The notes: generated by a model not told the origin, from the letters alone. Shown: positions 11,186-23,592, counted from the stretch's first letter. The stretch is DNA of 64,000 nt from Agroathelia rolfsii (GCA_018343915.1 JABRWF010000002.1:1488001-1552000); one strand, 5' to 3'. Translations and numbers: made by a program.

Positions 11186-13744
11186 ATGCCAGACCCCTCC
11201 GAACCCTCCTCCCCGACGTCCTCGTCCAAAAACGTCTTTAGATACCAACCAGCCTGGAACCCCAGCGAAGATGGCGTCTCATCGTGAATATCAAATTTCC
11301 TTCTATTCACCGCTCCCCTCTTCCCCTGTGCCCTGGTCCATCTCCCATCTCATTCTCTCTTTGCGTCGTGTGGTTCGCCTCTCTCATCCTGGTTATTATT
11401 ATTATTATTATTATTATGCATATATAGCATAGGCTACTCCAGCCGCAAGGCTCTGCCGATTAAAAAGCCCGACGCCCACTGGCTCACGCGCGAGGATGTC
11501 CAGTTCGATCTACTCGACTGCATCTTCAACGACAGGAAGGCCGTCTTCTCCACTCCCGTGCCTGGCCACCCGGATTCGTTTGACAAAGTCTCGTTCGGGG
11601 ACCTGTACATCCATGCTATTTACAACTCGCCAAAATGCTCCAAGGTCATCAAAGACAAGATGATAGAGACGCCCGCGTTTGCCATTGAGCTGGGCAAGGT
11701 CTCGCTTTTGACGAATATCGGTAGAATCAACACGACGATGGCATGTGAGTCGTATTTAATTTTATTTCTTGCACCTATGACGCATGCAATAAATTCGCGC
11801 TAATCCTTGGTTACCATAGTCTTTCCGGAAATGAAGACAGCTTTGAGGACATATCACCCTCTCCCATCTCGTGAGTCATCAGCGCAAATATACAACGATG
11901 ATGTTTACGTTCTTACACGCGCACATAGTCCAAAAGACGGATGGTAACCTCACTGATGCACCTCGCCTCAAGACATGCCTCAAGGCAGCCCTGCTCCCGA
12001 GTGAGATCGAGTCGTCCAAATCCCCTTCGACGCCACAAGAGATCGTCGACCTCATCGTACGTCTCCCATGCCCCCCCCCCCCTCTCCCCATCACTTCTTG
12101 CCCAGTCATTAATTCCGTTTTTTTTTTTTTTTTTTTTTTTTTTGTGTGCGTCTTTCTTTCACACAGAGAGGCGGCCAACAACCACCTACGAGCGTCGTGA
12201 ACCTCATCTTCGTCCTCGCCACACACTACGCGCACGGGTCCAAGGTCCATTTCGATGGCGTACTGACCATACTCGACCTCTTCCTGCCCAAGACGGACAA
12301 GTCCGCCGCGTCGCGCGCACAGGCGTTCCTCTGGCTCATGTTCCACTACCTCGAGGGCGGCGCCGGAGGTCCTGGTGCCCTTGCGAACCCGTTCGACGAT
12401 GACTTCTCGCGCGCATACCCTGGCAAGGCTCCCGTGCTTCGGTCGGCGTCGCAGCATGAGCGGCTGCATGGTGATCATGATACCGACGAGGAGATCCGCT
12501 GGGGGAAGATGATGGCGAACAGGCGACTGGCGTTTTTGGAGAAGTTTATGTTGCAAACGGAGAATGATAGGAAGTGGAAGGTCGTTACTCAGCCTTCGAT
12601 GGCGCAAGGTGAGGGAGAGAGAGAGAGAGAGAGAGAAAATGGCAAAATGCCTTATTTTTATTTTTTATTTTTTATTTATTCATTGGATGTGTGGACTTTG
12701 GTTTTTACTGAACGGTTGGTTGGTTGTCGTTAGATATATCAGGCCAGGCACCTTTGCGTGTGTATGATCACGATACCCATGCGTTCACACCGATCTCGAG
12801 GAATGGAAGCCATTCATCGTACGGCGATCGTCATCGTCATCGACATGCTTGTGAGGATTTTTGTTATACTATTTCACAACCACCCGATTGGCCTCTCCAA
12901 AACTAACACACATCATAAAAAAAAAACAGCCGGATATCCTCTAGGACAAGGTCCGAGAGGCATGCTTGAACGTAAGTAAAACACACCAGAAATATCTCAA
13001 TTTGTTTATCTTATCATCTTATTTTTTATTTAACTTAATTTTTTTTTCTTCCGGATCGACACTCCTTTTGATTGCGCACACACACGTCCACTTCTCCCTT
13101 CACAGAAGCATGGATCATGATCCATAACACCAACCCCCTCGAAGACTCGGGCGACGAAGGCGGTGGCGGCGGTACCACGGCGGCCAAGTATTCCGGCCCG
13201 TATCTCTTGGAAGATTACGGTAAGTGGCCCATCGCCATCATCATCGTTTATTCAATCGGCAAAAAAAAAAAGTCGACCTTGGCGGGCTCTCCCATTGCCC
13301 TCCTTTACCTGCTTTTTGTTGTTGATAGTGGTGTTCTTGGCCTTGGCACAAAAATCTGACTTTTGACTTGTTTTACCTTTGCGTATTGTTCTCCTTGTTG
13401 TCTATTTAGAAAAACGTCTGGCGGTGCTCAAACGCCTGCGCGGCAAATCGCCTACGCCGGAGCCCACGCCGTCTGACAAGTCACCCATGGACGTCGACGG
13501 CGGTGATCCTCATCAGCATCATCGCCCCATAGACGTCGACGATGTGCTCACGATCCGCCATCACAACCCCCACCAGCAATCTACCACATCCTCTTCTCGC
13601 CGAGGGGGCAAATCAGCCAATGCTGCTGGGACTACTACTGCCACTGGCACCCGTACCAGACGTGGCGGCGGTGCTAAAAAGGGCGGTCGGGCAGCAGCAG
13701 CAGCAGCTGCTCATGCCGTCCCTATAGAGATCGTCGATGCTTGA
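11186..13744 (+). CDS. IES1: INO80 chromatin-remodelling complex subunit Ies1, 547 aa
   Basis: Nine exons: 11186-11283, 11428-11744, 11820-11870, 11929-12056, 12167-12608, 12734-12850, 12930-12971, 13106-13219, 13410-13744 (1644 nt). Family blocks in order are LTREDVQFDLLDCIFND, KVSFGDLYIHAIYNSPKCSK, the GRINTTMAFFPEMKTALRTY block formed across the exon 2/3 junction, DAPRLKTCLKAALLP, VVNLIFVLATHYAHGSKVHF and SRAQAFLWLMFHYLEGG. Ies1 is a fungal-specific subunit of the nuclear INO80 nucleosome remodeller. The C-terminal third is low-complexity, with His-, Gly- and Ala-rich stretches. Introns hold a 26-T tract (12118-12143) and a GA repeat directly after the donor of exon 5. Confidence 0.94.
11393..11416. 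repeat. ATT trinucleotide microsatellite in IES1 intron 1
   Basis: About eight tandem ATT units lie just before the acceptor of the first IES1 intron. It is a simple sequence with no coding potential. Confidence 0.85.
12118..12143. repeat. 26-bp poly-T tract in IES1 intron 4
   Basis: An uninterrupted run of T precedes the CACAG acceptor at 12166, and a C run sits shortly before it. It probably acts as an over-long polypyrimidine tract. Its exact length is prone to sequencing error. Confidence 0.85.
12615..12636. repeat. GA dinucleotide microsatellite in IES1 intron 5
   Basis: Eleven tandem GA units begin six bases after the GT of the donor of exon 5. Confidence 0.85.
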
Positions 13745-14329
13745 AGGAGAGAAGAAGGAAAAAAAAAAAAAAGGAAGTGAACAATGTGAATGTTTTCTTT
13801 TTCTTGCTGTTTTTATTATATTTTATTGTTTTCTTGGATTTTCTTCCTTCTCTCTTTTTCTTTTCTTCTCTTCTTAGAAACCAGTCTGGGGCTTGCGAAA
13901 GATCCTCATCTCTCGTTCAGCATTCCTCGACCTGGTCACACATATGTAACATTTAGTCTTGGATGCCGCCGAGTATGGCGGTGGTGGTGATGGTGGCGGT
14001 ATGGTGATAATGGCTGGATGTTCGGAGACAGGTATATGCAAATACCAACAAATACAACAAACAGGAAGGATAGAAGGTATCGAAAATAGTAGCAATAACA
14101 GCAGCAGTAGTAGCACATACACACAAACACATATAAACTAATAATACAATGGGGAGGCGTCTCTGTTGCGCCTTGAATAGTTCATGTATATGTGTTACAA
14201 CACACGCGCTCGAGACTTCCAATCCGCCATCTGCCATCCGCCTTCCTACACTCTCTCACATACACTCACATACGCATACACCCATCTTCCTCTTACCAGC
14301 TACCCACCAGACCGGCTCGCGCCTGGGCT
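13745..14329. other. Convergent 3' flank between IES1 and the acyltransferase
   Basis: About 585 bp containing two 3' UTRs. There is an A tract after the IES1 stop, a T-rich stretch to 13880, and a CAG/TAG-rich stretch at about 14090-14120. No gene is seen. Confidence 0.5.
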
Positions 14330-16088
14330 TTAACCAGAGAAAAACCTAGCCCAGAGATGGTAGATCACAACACCGGGTGCGAAGAAGCAAAACGCATCAA
14401 ACACCTCTATCTTGCTACGGAGCCTAAGAGGCACCTTGAGCGGCTCTCTCGCCGCCGCCGTGGTCTGCTGGTGTTGCCCGCCAGATGACGATGATGATGG
14501 GCCCACCAGCGAGCCCGTCTCGTAATAGCGCTCGATCATAGCATCCTTCTCGCGCCAAAGCTCGCGCAGCCAGTCGTCGAACTTTTCACGTTCTTCTTCA
14601 GGCGGATCAACCTCGAGCGCGGTGGCCGTCGTGGTCACAGCGCCGTGTGAAGCAGCGGGTTCAGCTCCGTTTCCATTCCCGTTTCCGTTTGGGAGTGCGC
14701 TGGGGTTCGTCGAAGTGAGGTCACCGATGGGTACCTCTTGCGAGACGGAGAAGGAGCGGAGGTGGATGTGGATCGCGGGTGGGGGGATGCCATTGAAGAA
14801 GATGGAGCGGAGGGTGTAGTAGGATTGGCCGTAGGCTAGGCGGGGGATACCTGCGTGGTGGTAGTGGTGATAAGCGTAAATGCAAATCGCTTTAGCTCGG
14901 GTGATGAAATAGCTATGGTATATCACAGACCTGGATAAACCATGGTAATGTCGATCAGGCGCAGGGAGGGTATGCGCGGTGCCAAGGATCGCAGGCTGTA
15001 ATGCAATCCCGTTGATCTCGGGAGCAGAGTGTGGACCATGTCGGGCTGGGTTGTAAGTGGGGATGATGTGATGTCATTTAGGATGATGACGACGTGTAGA
15101 GTTAGGAAAGAGACGGAGGGACGGGCTTACCATGCCCCTCTTATCAGCAAACTTTTTGCTGATAGGACGGGTGTCTTTGCTGACGAGTGTTCCTTCGGGA
15201 TAGAGCATAAGTGTCAAGGGTTTATCGGTGTTCTCTGCCATGCGTCCCAGACGCGAGAGATGCCCCGACAGTTGAAGCTTGTCTGCAGCCCAAGAACGGG
15301 CCAAGAAAATAAAGTCGTAGAATTGCATACCCTGAGACAACAATCGCGCGACGTCATCATCATCACAGGATAAGCGTATACGTAAAATAATGCTGCTTAC
15401 CCATCCTGCAATGGGGACCCACTTCAAGCTCCTCTTGAGCACAATGAATACATCCTTGTGTGTGTTCATGAAATAGGTCAAACACCATGCATAGAGCCAA
15501 TCGACGTAAACCTAATGACGATTATCGGCCGTGATGTGTATGTATGTGTGTGACATGTGTTAGTCGCATGGTAGTTTTGGTATAGGCGGCGTCTCAGGAG
15601 GACAAGAGACTAAACAAACCTGGTGGTTGGAGATCATGACAGCCTTCTTTGGTAGTTTAAGAGCGACCACCTCGCCAGCAGAATTTCGTTCGACGATCTC
15701 GGAAATCTCTTGCTCAGTGAACCGTCCTTGGCCCTCCCGCTCAAAGGTGATTAGCAGGTGCGTCGGTGCAAACACCTGGGTGGCAAAGACTTGGGAATGA
15801 ATGTTAGACAGTATCAATAGATGGTTACCGAGGATACTTACTGAGAAAGCAGGCAAAGGAGCCTTTGGTGTAGCGTACACCCTCGACATATGCGTCCTTG
15901 GCCCAGGGAAACGGCAAAAGCAGAAGCGGAGCAAGAAATATGATCTGGGCACCGTTAACCATGGAGCTTCCAACAAGAATGGCCAAGAAGAATGCAAGAC
16001 CCTTTAGCGTCTGCGACCATGTTCTGGGGTGTCGCTCTGCTATTGGGATTGCATATTCAGGCTTGTAGCTTGTGCTAGTGGCCGCCAT
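14330..16088 (-). CDS. Lysophospholipid acyltransferase (PlsC/AGPAT, LCLAT1/Cst26-like), 454 aa
   Basis: Six exons on the minus strand: 15842-16088, 15620-15789, 15401-15511, 15131-15331, 14931-15045, 14330-14850 (1365 nt). The catalytic NHx4D motif, NHQVYVD (His about 138, Asp about 143), is split by an intron after NHQ. The FLARSW block and LMLYPEGT fit motifs II and III, and IDITMVYPG fits motif IV. Hydrophobic segments near the N-terminus (GLAFFLAILVGSSMVNGAQ) and at the C-terminus (FCFFAPGVVIYHLW) suggest a membrane protein of the ER. The LCLAT1/yeast Cst26 branch acylates lysophosphatidic acid or remodels phosphatidylinositol acyl chains. The substrate cannot be fixed from sequence. It diverges from the alpha/beta hydrolase across 469 bp. 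Confidence 0.9.
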
Positions 16089-16557
16089 GGCGAGAGAGTG
16101 CGTCTGCTAATGCTAGTAGTAATCCTGCCTGCCAGACCCGACGGTCCGTCGCAGCAGCAAGCAGTGTGTAGTAAGTGCTGCTTACGGGAATGTTGCTTAC
16201 GGAGGAGTGCTTTAATTGTGCATACACCGCCTCCGGCATCGGCAAATCTCAAAGCGATTTGCATAGCGGATGCCCAAATGGGGAGCTCTGATCCGCGGGC
16301 ACGGCCGCGGGCGTCCGAAGAGGGCAAGAATGCTACGAATATCATACAACAACCAGCAGCGACAAGTGTCTCTGTGCTCTGTGCCTCTCCGACTCTTTCT
16401 GCTCTCCATTATCCACAGTCTCTCCTGTCTCTTGTCCCTCTCTGCAGCGTGCTCTCTCACCCTGGCGGCGTCGACAAAGACTGTATAGATCCTCGTTGCA
16501 CATACATCATCTGCTTGTCATTACAACAAACAATTTATCGCGTTCTCCTTGCCTACC
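16089..16557. other. Divergent promoter region acyltransferase/hydrolase
   Basis: 469 bp shared upstream region. A TGCTTACGG element occurs twice in close succession near 16178-16202. No gene is seen. Confidence 0.45.
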
Positions 16558-19500
16558 ATGTCCTCCACGTCTCGCTCTCGTTCGAGGGCTGCCAGACGCG
16601 ACACTACACCGACTTATCCAGACAGGGATCACACTCGCCATACCTCCAAATCCAGCTTGCCCTATTTTGATGTCTACGCCCCACAACGACGCGCTACAGA
16701 CATGCACAAATCCGATCCTGTGCCCCTTTCGACTGAACAAACATGCCCGTCTCTTGATGGCCCAAGTCCCTCATTCACATTCCCCAGTGTAGAATCAGAC
16801 GAATCTGAAGAAAGTACACACACCACACCACACTCGTACCCACACTCTAGATCCGCAGTTTATGGCATACCAGAACCCTATCACCACTGGGAGAACCCTC
16901 CCCCACACGCACTTCGCTTTTCTGGCTCATCGACTCAGAGCCATTACGACAGTCTTCCTAGGACGCCTGTTGATCTAGATTACTCCTCTTCGACTAGGAG
17001 TCAGCGTCATGAGCGGTTCCCCGTCGTCGTGGCTGCGCCCGTCTTGGATGTTGAAGTCATGGACGCCTTGGTGGATGGGATGAACGGCCTTGGGGGCGAC
17101 GAAAATCTAATTTCAACCCGGCGCTTAGGCCGTCCCAGCTACTTGGACATGCCACCTCTGCCGACCCCTCCCCCAGGCATAGTGCTCGGCGGCGGCAAGG
17201 CGCGTCGACCAAGATCCAAGCAGTCTAAATCGTCCCTTCCTAGCCCCTCTCTAGAAAAGGAGCCCCTTTACCATGACTCATTCTCTTCCAACCGACACAC
17301 GGCACACACTCCGAAGAGTCATCGAGAGTCTCCCGTGCCAGGTGACATTGGCTCGACGGTGAAGAATATTACGCCAAAACAAACACCCACCAAACCTCGT
17401 GCTATGACACTGTCTTCGCCACCACCTGCGTCAGCTGCTGCTATATTGGCCACCTCTGAGGCCATACAAAAACGGTTTTCTGCTCATTCTCTTGAGAACC
17501 AGACGAAAACGGTGGCGCCATCCATATCCGAGATCATTCGCAATTATGCACCACCAGCTCAGCAAGTACGCTCTCGACCTGGTACCGCCAAGAGCTCACC
17601 ATATCCCACTACTGAGCTGAAAAGCACACTTTATGAGGATGGTGAATCCGAGACAGACGCTCAAACTGCTGACGAAGACCCAGAAGATTTTATCTCTCGG
17701 ACGTCGATGGACAGCATTGCCGATGAGGTACAGCGCACTGTAAAAACTTACAACAGGAGCTCCAGGGACCGTTCGTTACAACACGCCAGGTCGTTCCCCA
17801 AGATTGAACAGTCTGCCTACGCCTGCCACGATACGGGCATCTCTTCTCCACGCTCGGAGAAAGCTCCAAAATCGGTATATGCGTCCTCGACGACGTCGAC
17901 CCCGGCACCTCCCTCTCCTCTGGATGTTCTCGGCCTGCGGACACCAACCCCAGAGCAAACAATTGCCCAATATCTACGATCTAGGCGCTTGACGACACTC
18001 CTTAAGCTCACACGCGCCCCACATGCTTCTCGGGAACATCCATTAACAATCAGTCTATCGGATCTAGGCGACCCTCAGGGCTTCCCACTTGTCATCTTTT
18101 TGGGCCTAGGATGTGTGCGCCATATCATGGGTCTCTATGATGAAATGGCCGACGCACTAGGGCTTCGTCTCATTACAATCGATAGGTTCGGAGTTTATCA
18201 CACTATTTTTCATGGCGCTTTTTTTCTTCTTCTAAGAAATGAACCACTAACCTGATTTGGTATCCATATGCAGATGGGGTCTGGGCAAGACTGATACGCC
18301 CCACTACAAGTCTACGAAGGGGATACCCGAGTGGGCGTCTGTTGTCGAGGAAGCTTTGGACCAGCTAGGTATCCAGCAGTGCAGCATCATGGCTCATTCG
18401 GCTGGTGCACCGTACGCGCTCTCTTTTGCGAACAAGGTCCCTGAGCGGATAGTGGGTGATATTTGCTTGCTGGCACCCTGGGTCGGCGGTGGTGAAGGAG
18501 GTCGGTGTTTCAATCTAATAAAGATCGTACCATAGTTCGAGCTGTTAATGGCCTTGGGGCTATTATTTTCAACAGGATACAAGTGGCTAAAATACATCCC
18601 CAACGGTATCTTGCGCACCGCTCAGGCTGCCGAATGGAAGCTACAAGCATGGATGATTGGAAAGCCACCTTCGTTGACTTATGAGGGTATCGGTTACGAT
18701 GCAAACACTGCGTCACCCATCACATCCAGTTCATTGGGACCGTCTCTCAGGAGAGGCAAGTCCTTCTCGAAAGGAAATAAAAGGAGTACGCCTCCACAGG
18801 AGACCGCTTCCAAGCCACGTCCTAGCGTGGGCTCTCGGAGTGTAGGATCCAGCAGCTTCTCGAGCGACTATGATGACTTGCGCGATTTCAACGGCCGTTT
18901 CGAGAGCCGGAGCACACTCAACGTCGCCCAAGTATCATCCAATTCTAATCAGAATACAGACAAGAAGCCGAAATCGCGGCGTTTCCTTGGATTCGGCAAG
19001 CCCAAGAATAATGGTAACCCCCAATCGCCGCAACCCGTGCAAGCACCTCCTATGAATCGATTGAAGTCACTGCGTTCGATGGGTTCGCTGAAGAACAAGG
19101 CATCAGAGTCTGCATCTTCGACGAGATGTTACTCTGGCAACCACCAACCTTCGCTGCCCAATTCTCCTTCGTTGGGGGGTCTGGAAGTTGGGGGTCTCGA
19201 CCTGGGCAGGCCCTTCTCTTCCGAATTTTCATCGTCTGCGGACCATGTGTCATCATCTGATCGCGCACCACGACAGGGCCACCGCGCCCGTCGGTCAATA
19301 TCCTTATCGAGCCGTGTACGCTCGGTCCCATCACCTGCTACGTCGCCGCCATCCTCTCCCGTCCCGAGCTCTATCGCAATGTCCGCAGCAGCATCAGAGA
19401 TGAACCTGAAGACGGGAGCGTCGTACCAGGCCTCACTAGCCAACGCGCTCATAGCCGCATCGCACGCCGAGTCCGCCAAGGGCACGCACAGCGATTTGCT

Positions 19501-19741
19501 GCAGATCCTCAACCACGACCATCAGCCATGGGGGTTCTCGTACACGACGTATCCGCATAGGGTTCGTGTCTGGTACGGCGACAGGGACGAGAAGATTGCG
19601 GAGAACGCCGTGCGGTGGATGGAGCGTAATATGGGCGAGGATCGCTGTACGGTCAAGGTAGTCAAGGGCGCTGATCATAGTTTGATGTTCAAGAGCTCGG
19701 TGGTCGTGGAAGTGCTCGAGACAGCTCGGGAGTTCTGGTGA
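16558..19741 (+). CDS. Large alpha/beta-hydrolase-fold protein, 1006 aa
   Basis: Three exons: 16558-18185, 18274-18500, 18576-19741 (3021 nt). The first 480 or so residues are Ser/Pro/Thr-rich and low-complexity. The hydrolase core then begins (HPLTISLSDLGDPQG, FPLVIFLGLGCVRHIMGLYD, then RWGLGKTD after the first intron). The nucleophile elbow reads MAHSAGAPY, so Ser about 585 is the likely nucleophile, with Ala where GxSxG has its first Gly. A Ser/Arg-rich insert of roughly 270 residues interrupts the fold. The acid and base candidates, YGDRDEKI (Asp 954 or 956) and KGADHSLMF (His about 986), return at the C-terminus. I recognise the fold but not a substrate. The first donor, GTTCGG, is weak but frame-consistent. 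The ATG at 16558 is the first usable start. Confidence 0.85.
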
Positions 19742-21940
19742 CAGAAATCGGCCAAGTCATATTACTGATTGTTGTTGCCTTGGGGAAGTGCTGTCATGCG
19801 AAGAAGTATTTTTAAAAACAAGAAAAGTGAACTTCTGGATTTTCCTATCTCTCTTTCTTTCTTTCTGTGTTCTCTGTGTTGTCCTTATGCTCGCTCGTTC
19901 TAATGAACTAAACTCTGAACAAGATCTCGATCCGACTTTTCCTCTTCTTTTGTCCTCTCCTTCCCTCTCTCTCATCCATGAACATCGTGTCCTTCCTTCT
20001 TGGTTTACCTGCCAAGCCATCACCTCCTTTCACCCACCTTCTTCATTATTCATTATTCGGCTTTTTTTGAGATTTTTGTGGAATACATACACACATTCAT
20101 TACATTCACTTGTACATACCTGTTCACCTTGAATACCCCTGTCACATTTACGTTTATTTTGTTTGTTCCTCCCCACCCCCCTCTTCTCCCACTTCACATT
20201 TTCATGTTCTTCTGGTGTGCCTCGTGGGCTTTACCCCCAATTGTCTTCGTCCTCTCCCCCACGTTGGTATTTGTACGATTTCAGACTAGTCTCTTTTTTT
20301 TTTCTTATGTGCGCCTGTACAATTTAGATGACATATATTTATATATGAAAAGAAACTTTTTTTTTTTGCTATTTCTTTACTGCTACTACACACATTACCG
20401 TACATCCAATTTTCTTCATAACTCGTACTAGTCACGTACGTACCTTAGTATTATCATTTTTCTTTCTTCATCTGGAATATATAGAATAATTAATCAGACC
20501 TTTTTATTTGTTTCTCTCTCCCCATTTTCCGCGCGCTTTTTATTCTGGTTTTTATTGCTATATGCTCTTTGGTGTCTAGATGTCTACGACATTATAATCA
20601 CCTATCACTCTGGGATCAAAGTCGTGAAAGTGAAAACCTTGTCCACGATCATCTAAACTTTTCCCCCCCTTTTTACCTTGTGCCTCTTGCTCCTCGTTCC
20701 TTGTTATGCTACCGTGTATAGTTGCTTTTCATCAATTTACCGTAAAAATATAGTTTTTCATCTTGATTCTGGGATTACAAATATATATCGCTCATCTCTT
20801 GTCCCGCGCTGTCGGTCGGGTTTACTTTGTTTCATTCTATAGACAACGTCCTACTCTTTCTAGAGTCGGCTATATGGTGTCAATAGTAACTCAATGTAGC
20901 GTCAAGTTAATTAACTTGGACTAAGGCTGTCTAGCTGACTGGCTGATCTTTTAGCACATGTGCTTCACAACCGATCTTTGACTATCTTCATGTTCATTTC
21001 TCAAGGGATCGATCAGTGACCATCATGACTTGGACTACAAGGCACTACCTGTCAGCTATGGCGTTATATTATTAACCATGGTATTATATATATGGCTATA
21101 GTACTGCATCACATTCATCATGCTCTTCACCCTGGACATGCGCAGTAATATCAATATCCTACATAATGACATCACACATTCTCGACCCAAGATCATCAAT
21201 CTGCCAAGACCAGCTCACTATTAGCCCAGACCAAGCACTAAAGAATCATTAATGATTTTCTAGACCCATACGTCGCCCAGGAGATGTTGATGTTGAGTTG
21301 CCGTTGACAGCAATAGCAGCCCCCGAGTCCGGAGGAAGAAATTAACCATCAGAGAAAAGATTTTAGAGCAAAAAAAAATTAATGAGGGTGGTAGGATATA
21401 AAATAAACTGGCTTGTAGACACGATGAATTCTTTCATAGGACTCAGATATTATTCAATACAAAAACAGAAGAGACAAAGAGGGATAATTTTATTTACGAG
21501 ATGCCCATTCGTTGCACCTGTGTGAGATAGGAGAGGGAAAAGATACACAAAAACGGGCTTGAAATTCTTGGGCCACCTCAGTATTATTATTTTTCACTCT
21601 TGTTCTTTACTGATGTAGTGCAATGCTTAGGCCAAGATAGAATGTGCAGGAATTACGTTCACACAACCAGTTCCAAGTCTTCGACCGTCTATGATATCCT
21701 TCATTTCAATGTTCACACCATTCCAACGCTTTTCCGGAATGAGGCTTATCAATTTGCATGCAAGGTCCAAAAGACTCTCGCCATCTCTTTTGTGCAGCTT
21801 TGTGAACCACTTTATGACCATTTCGCATATTTGTCTGCTCCGATTAAGCTATATTTCGAATATAAACCAATCATTAGTCAAATCTCCGGTGCCATGTAGT
21901 CTTCAATCCCGACATATCTTCTGATCTTCTCGTCTTCATT
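19742..21940. other. Gene-poor region after the hydrolase
   Basis: About 2.2 kb. From 19850 to about 20870 it is strongly T/C-rich, like a long 3' flank. The stretch 20870-21600 is AT-rich and unremarkable except for repeat copy A (21324-21470). Open frames on both strands are short and resemble nothing I know. Confidence 0.5.
21324..21470. repeat. Imperfect direct repeat, copy A
   Basis: This matches 23307-23450 in the same orientation. By eye the best part (roughly 21392-21470) is about three-quarters identical, including shared blocks ATTCTTTCATAG and CAATACAAAAACAGAA. The copies are about 1.98 kb apart and flank the kinase-like fragment. Neither has terminal inverted repeats or a recognisable coding sequence. 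Confidence 0.7.
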
Positions 21941-22620
21941 CTATACTAGTACTCGCACTGAAGTATCGAAATTGATTATCTGCAACTGGTGATGCTCGGC
22001 GCAGATCAAATTGTTAGATTTGATGTCAAGATGCGGAATGTCATTGTCTTGAAGGAAGCTGACACCTTTGGCTAGGTTGCGATTGAAATGCACCATCTGT
22101 CCCTTGGCCATGGTCCATTCGTTTTCGATGACAGCGATTAATTCGACGATATGGTCGAATCGAGGACAAGCCCAATCCAGCCATCGCAGTAGTTCAATCT
22201 CAAGCAAAATCAGATCGGATCCATTTGACCGTATATCTTCTCTTGCTCTGATATCTAATCCGAAGAGCACAGTATATGTTCTCTGCCACTTGTATTGACA
22301 CAATCAACTTGTCCGTACTTTTAGCATACTGCTGCTTCGCACCTTGCATGATTTGAAGAGGTCGCATGCCGTCTCGAATTCCGCTTTCCTGAGAAGTGAA
22401 GCGAGCGGCACGTTGTCACATCGGTCTCGATAATTGCTGTCTTTCTGATCATCATATCTATCATCCTCTCTTTTGCATTCCATACCTGGCCGAAACACAC
22501 TAAGGAAGTCTTTGGGGAGTTATTATTAAAAAAATCCTTGAAGTTGGCTAGCGGGTCGTTCGGTGCCTTTGAATCGTTGCCATTCGCCCAACAATCAATC
22601 CACAAAATTGTACGGCTCAT
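21941..22620 (-). pseudogene. Decayed protein-kinase-like fragment
   Basis: The frame at 21941-22303 (minus) reads like the middle of a fungal protein kinase: VHFNRNLAKGVSFLQDNDI, then HLDIKSNNL in place of HRDxKxxN, then QLQIINFDTS where DFG should be, and a stop a few codons later. The activation segment and the rest of the C-lobe are missing. Adjoining minus-strand frames at 22304-22620 hold scattered N-lobe-like pieces (for example FGQVWNAK) broken by stops and frame changes. The catalytic-loop Arg and the DFG Gly are both lost. This is either a pseudogene or a much-degraded pseudokinase. Similar lineage-expanded kinase-like genes are common in Agaricomycetes. Confidence 0.5.
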
Positions 22621-23592
22621 GGATCAGATTGTACCTCTCGCGCATGAATAAACGCGTCCAGAGCTGTTGAGTAACACCACACCTACATCATGCTTATTCA
22701 TCTTCGAATGCAAAGAGATTTTATTTTGCTATACCTTTTTATCTTGAAACAGGATTATATAGTGATAAGCCATGAATCCTTGGTCAACATGAACAAGTGA
22801 AAGGATGAATTTCATTGGCCTATTTCTTGTTGCAAGAGCATGTTTACGAGTCTTGCGCAGCTTGCGTCTTAGACGATCAAGCTGGTAAGACCATCTTCAA
22901 CCAGAAAACGAGGGAAGTCATATCTAGCAAGAGGCGTTACTTTTGTGACTTCATGTTTGGAGATTGGCCTGTGAACCTCTGTTTTCAACTCGTCGTGTTT
23001 ATCCCTAAGCAAAATTCTGTGCTGGTACGTCCACGCCTTTGGTTTCGAAACATCAACTCCGTTAAGTGACTGTGATTTGATCGTTTTGAACTTTTCTACC
23101 AGGCAATAGAGAGCACTGAAGAGGAATCTGAACCAGGGAGGGTTTCTTAATGACTCCGGAGGTAACAAGAAGACATCATACGCCGTACTGGCAAGAGCAT
23201 AGATCACAAGTTTAATCTAGAGGAAATATTGTCCACATGACCATACCACAAGACACTCCCGAGATCGGCTTCCGTCCGTCAACCAGGCCATGTTGATGAG
23301 TAGGAACGACTCCGGAGAAAGACAAAGAAATAATCTCAGCAATAACAATAAAAAGGAAATTAATGAAAGTTCTAAGATACAAAATATACTGACTTGCGGA
23401 TATGATGGATTCTTTCATAGTCCCAGATGTGGCTCAATACAAAAACAGAACAAAAACATTATAAATATATCCAATTTTGTGAGATTGTCAGTCCGTAGTA
23501 CCGGCATGAGAGAGAGGTAAATGAGACGGGAGGGGTCTATACACGCCCACTGGTCGCTTTAACTAGCAACTCCTTTCCACTACCTTGTCTTA
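22621..23592. other. AT-rich region with possible further remnants
   Basis: Minus-strand open frames at 22869-23207 and 23212-23418 show no family signature that I recognise. They may be more of the same decayed locus. Repeat copy B lies at 23307-23450. Confidence 0.4.
23307..23450. repeat. Imperfect direct repeat, copy B
   Basis: Partner of 21324-21470 in the same orientation, with CATGTTGATG-like sequence and an ACTCCGGAG block upstream also shared in weaker form. Together the copies bracket about 1.8 kb that includes the kinase-like fragment. Confidence 0.7.

Noticed and set aside
11879..12607. 242-codon minus-strand open frame
   Set aside because: Antisense shadow of IES1 exons 4 and 5; it runs through the poly-T intron as poly-Lys.
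12615..12636. GA repeat as a protein-coding Glu/Arg run
   Set aside because: It lies after a GTGAGG donor; reading through gives low-complexity sequence and a stop, while splicing restores the IES1 frame.
21281..23500. Intact transposon or LTR element
   Set aside because: No transposase, reverse transcriptase, terminal inverted repeats or target-site duplication could be seen; only an imperfect direct repeat is supported.
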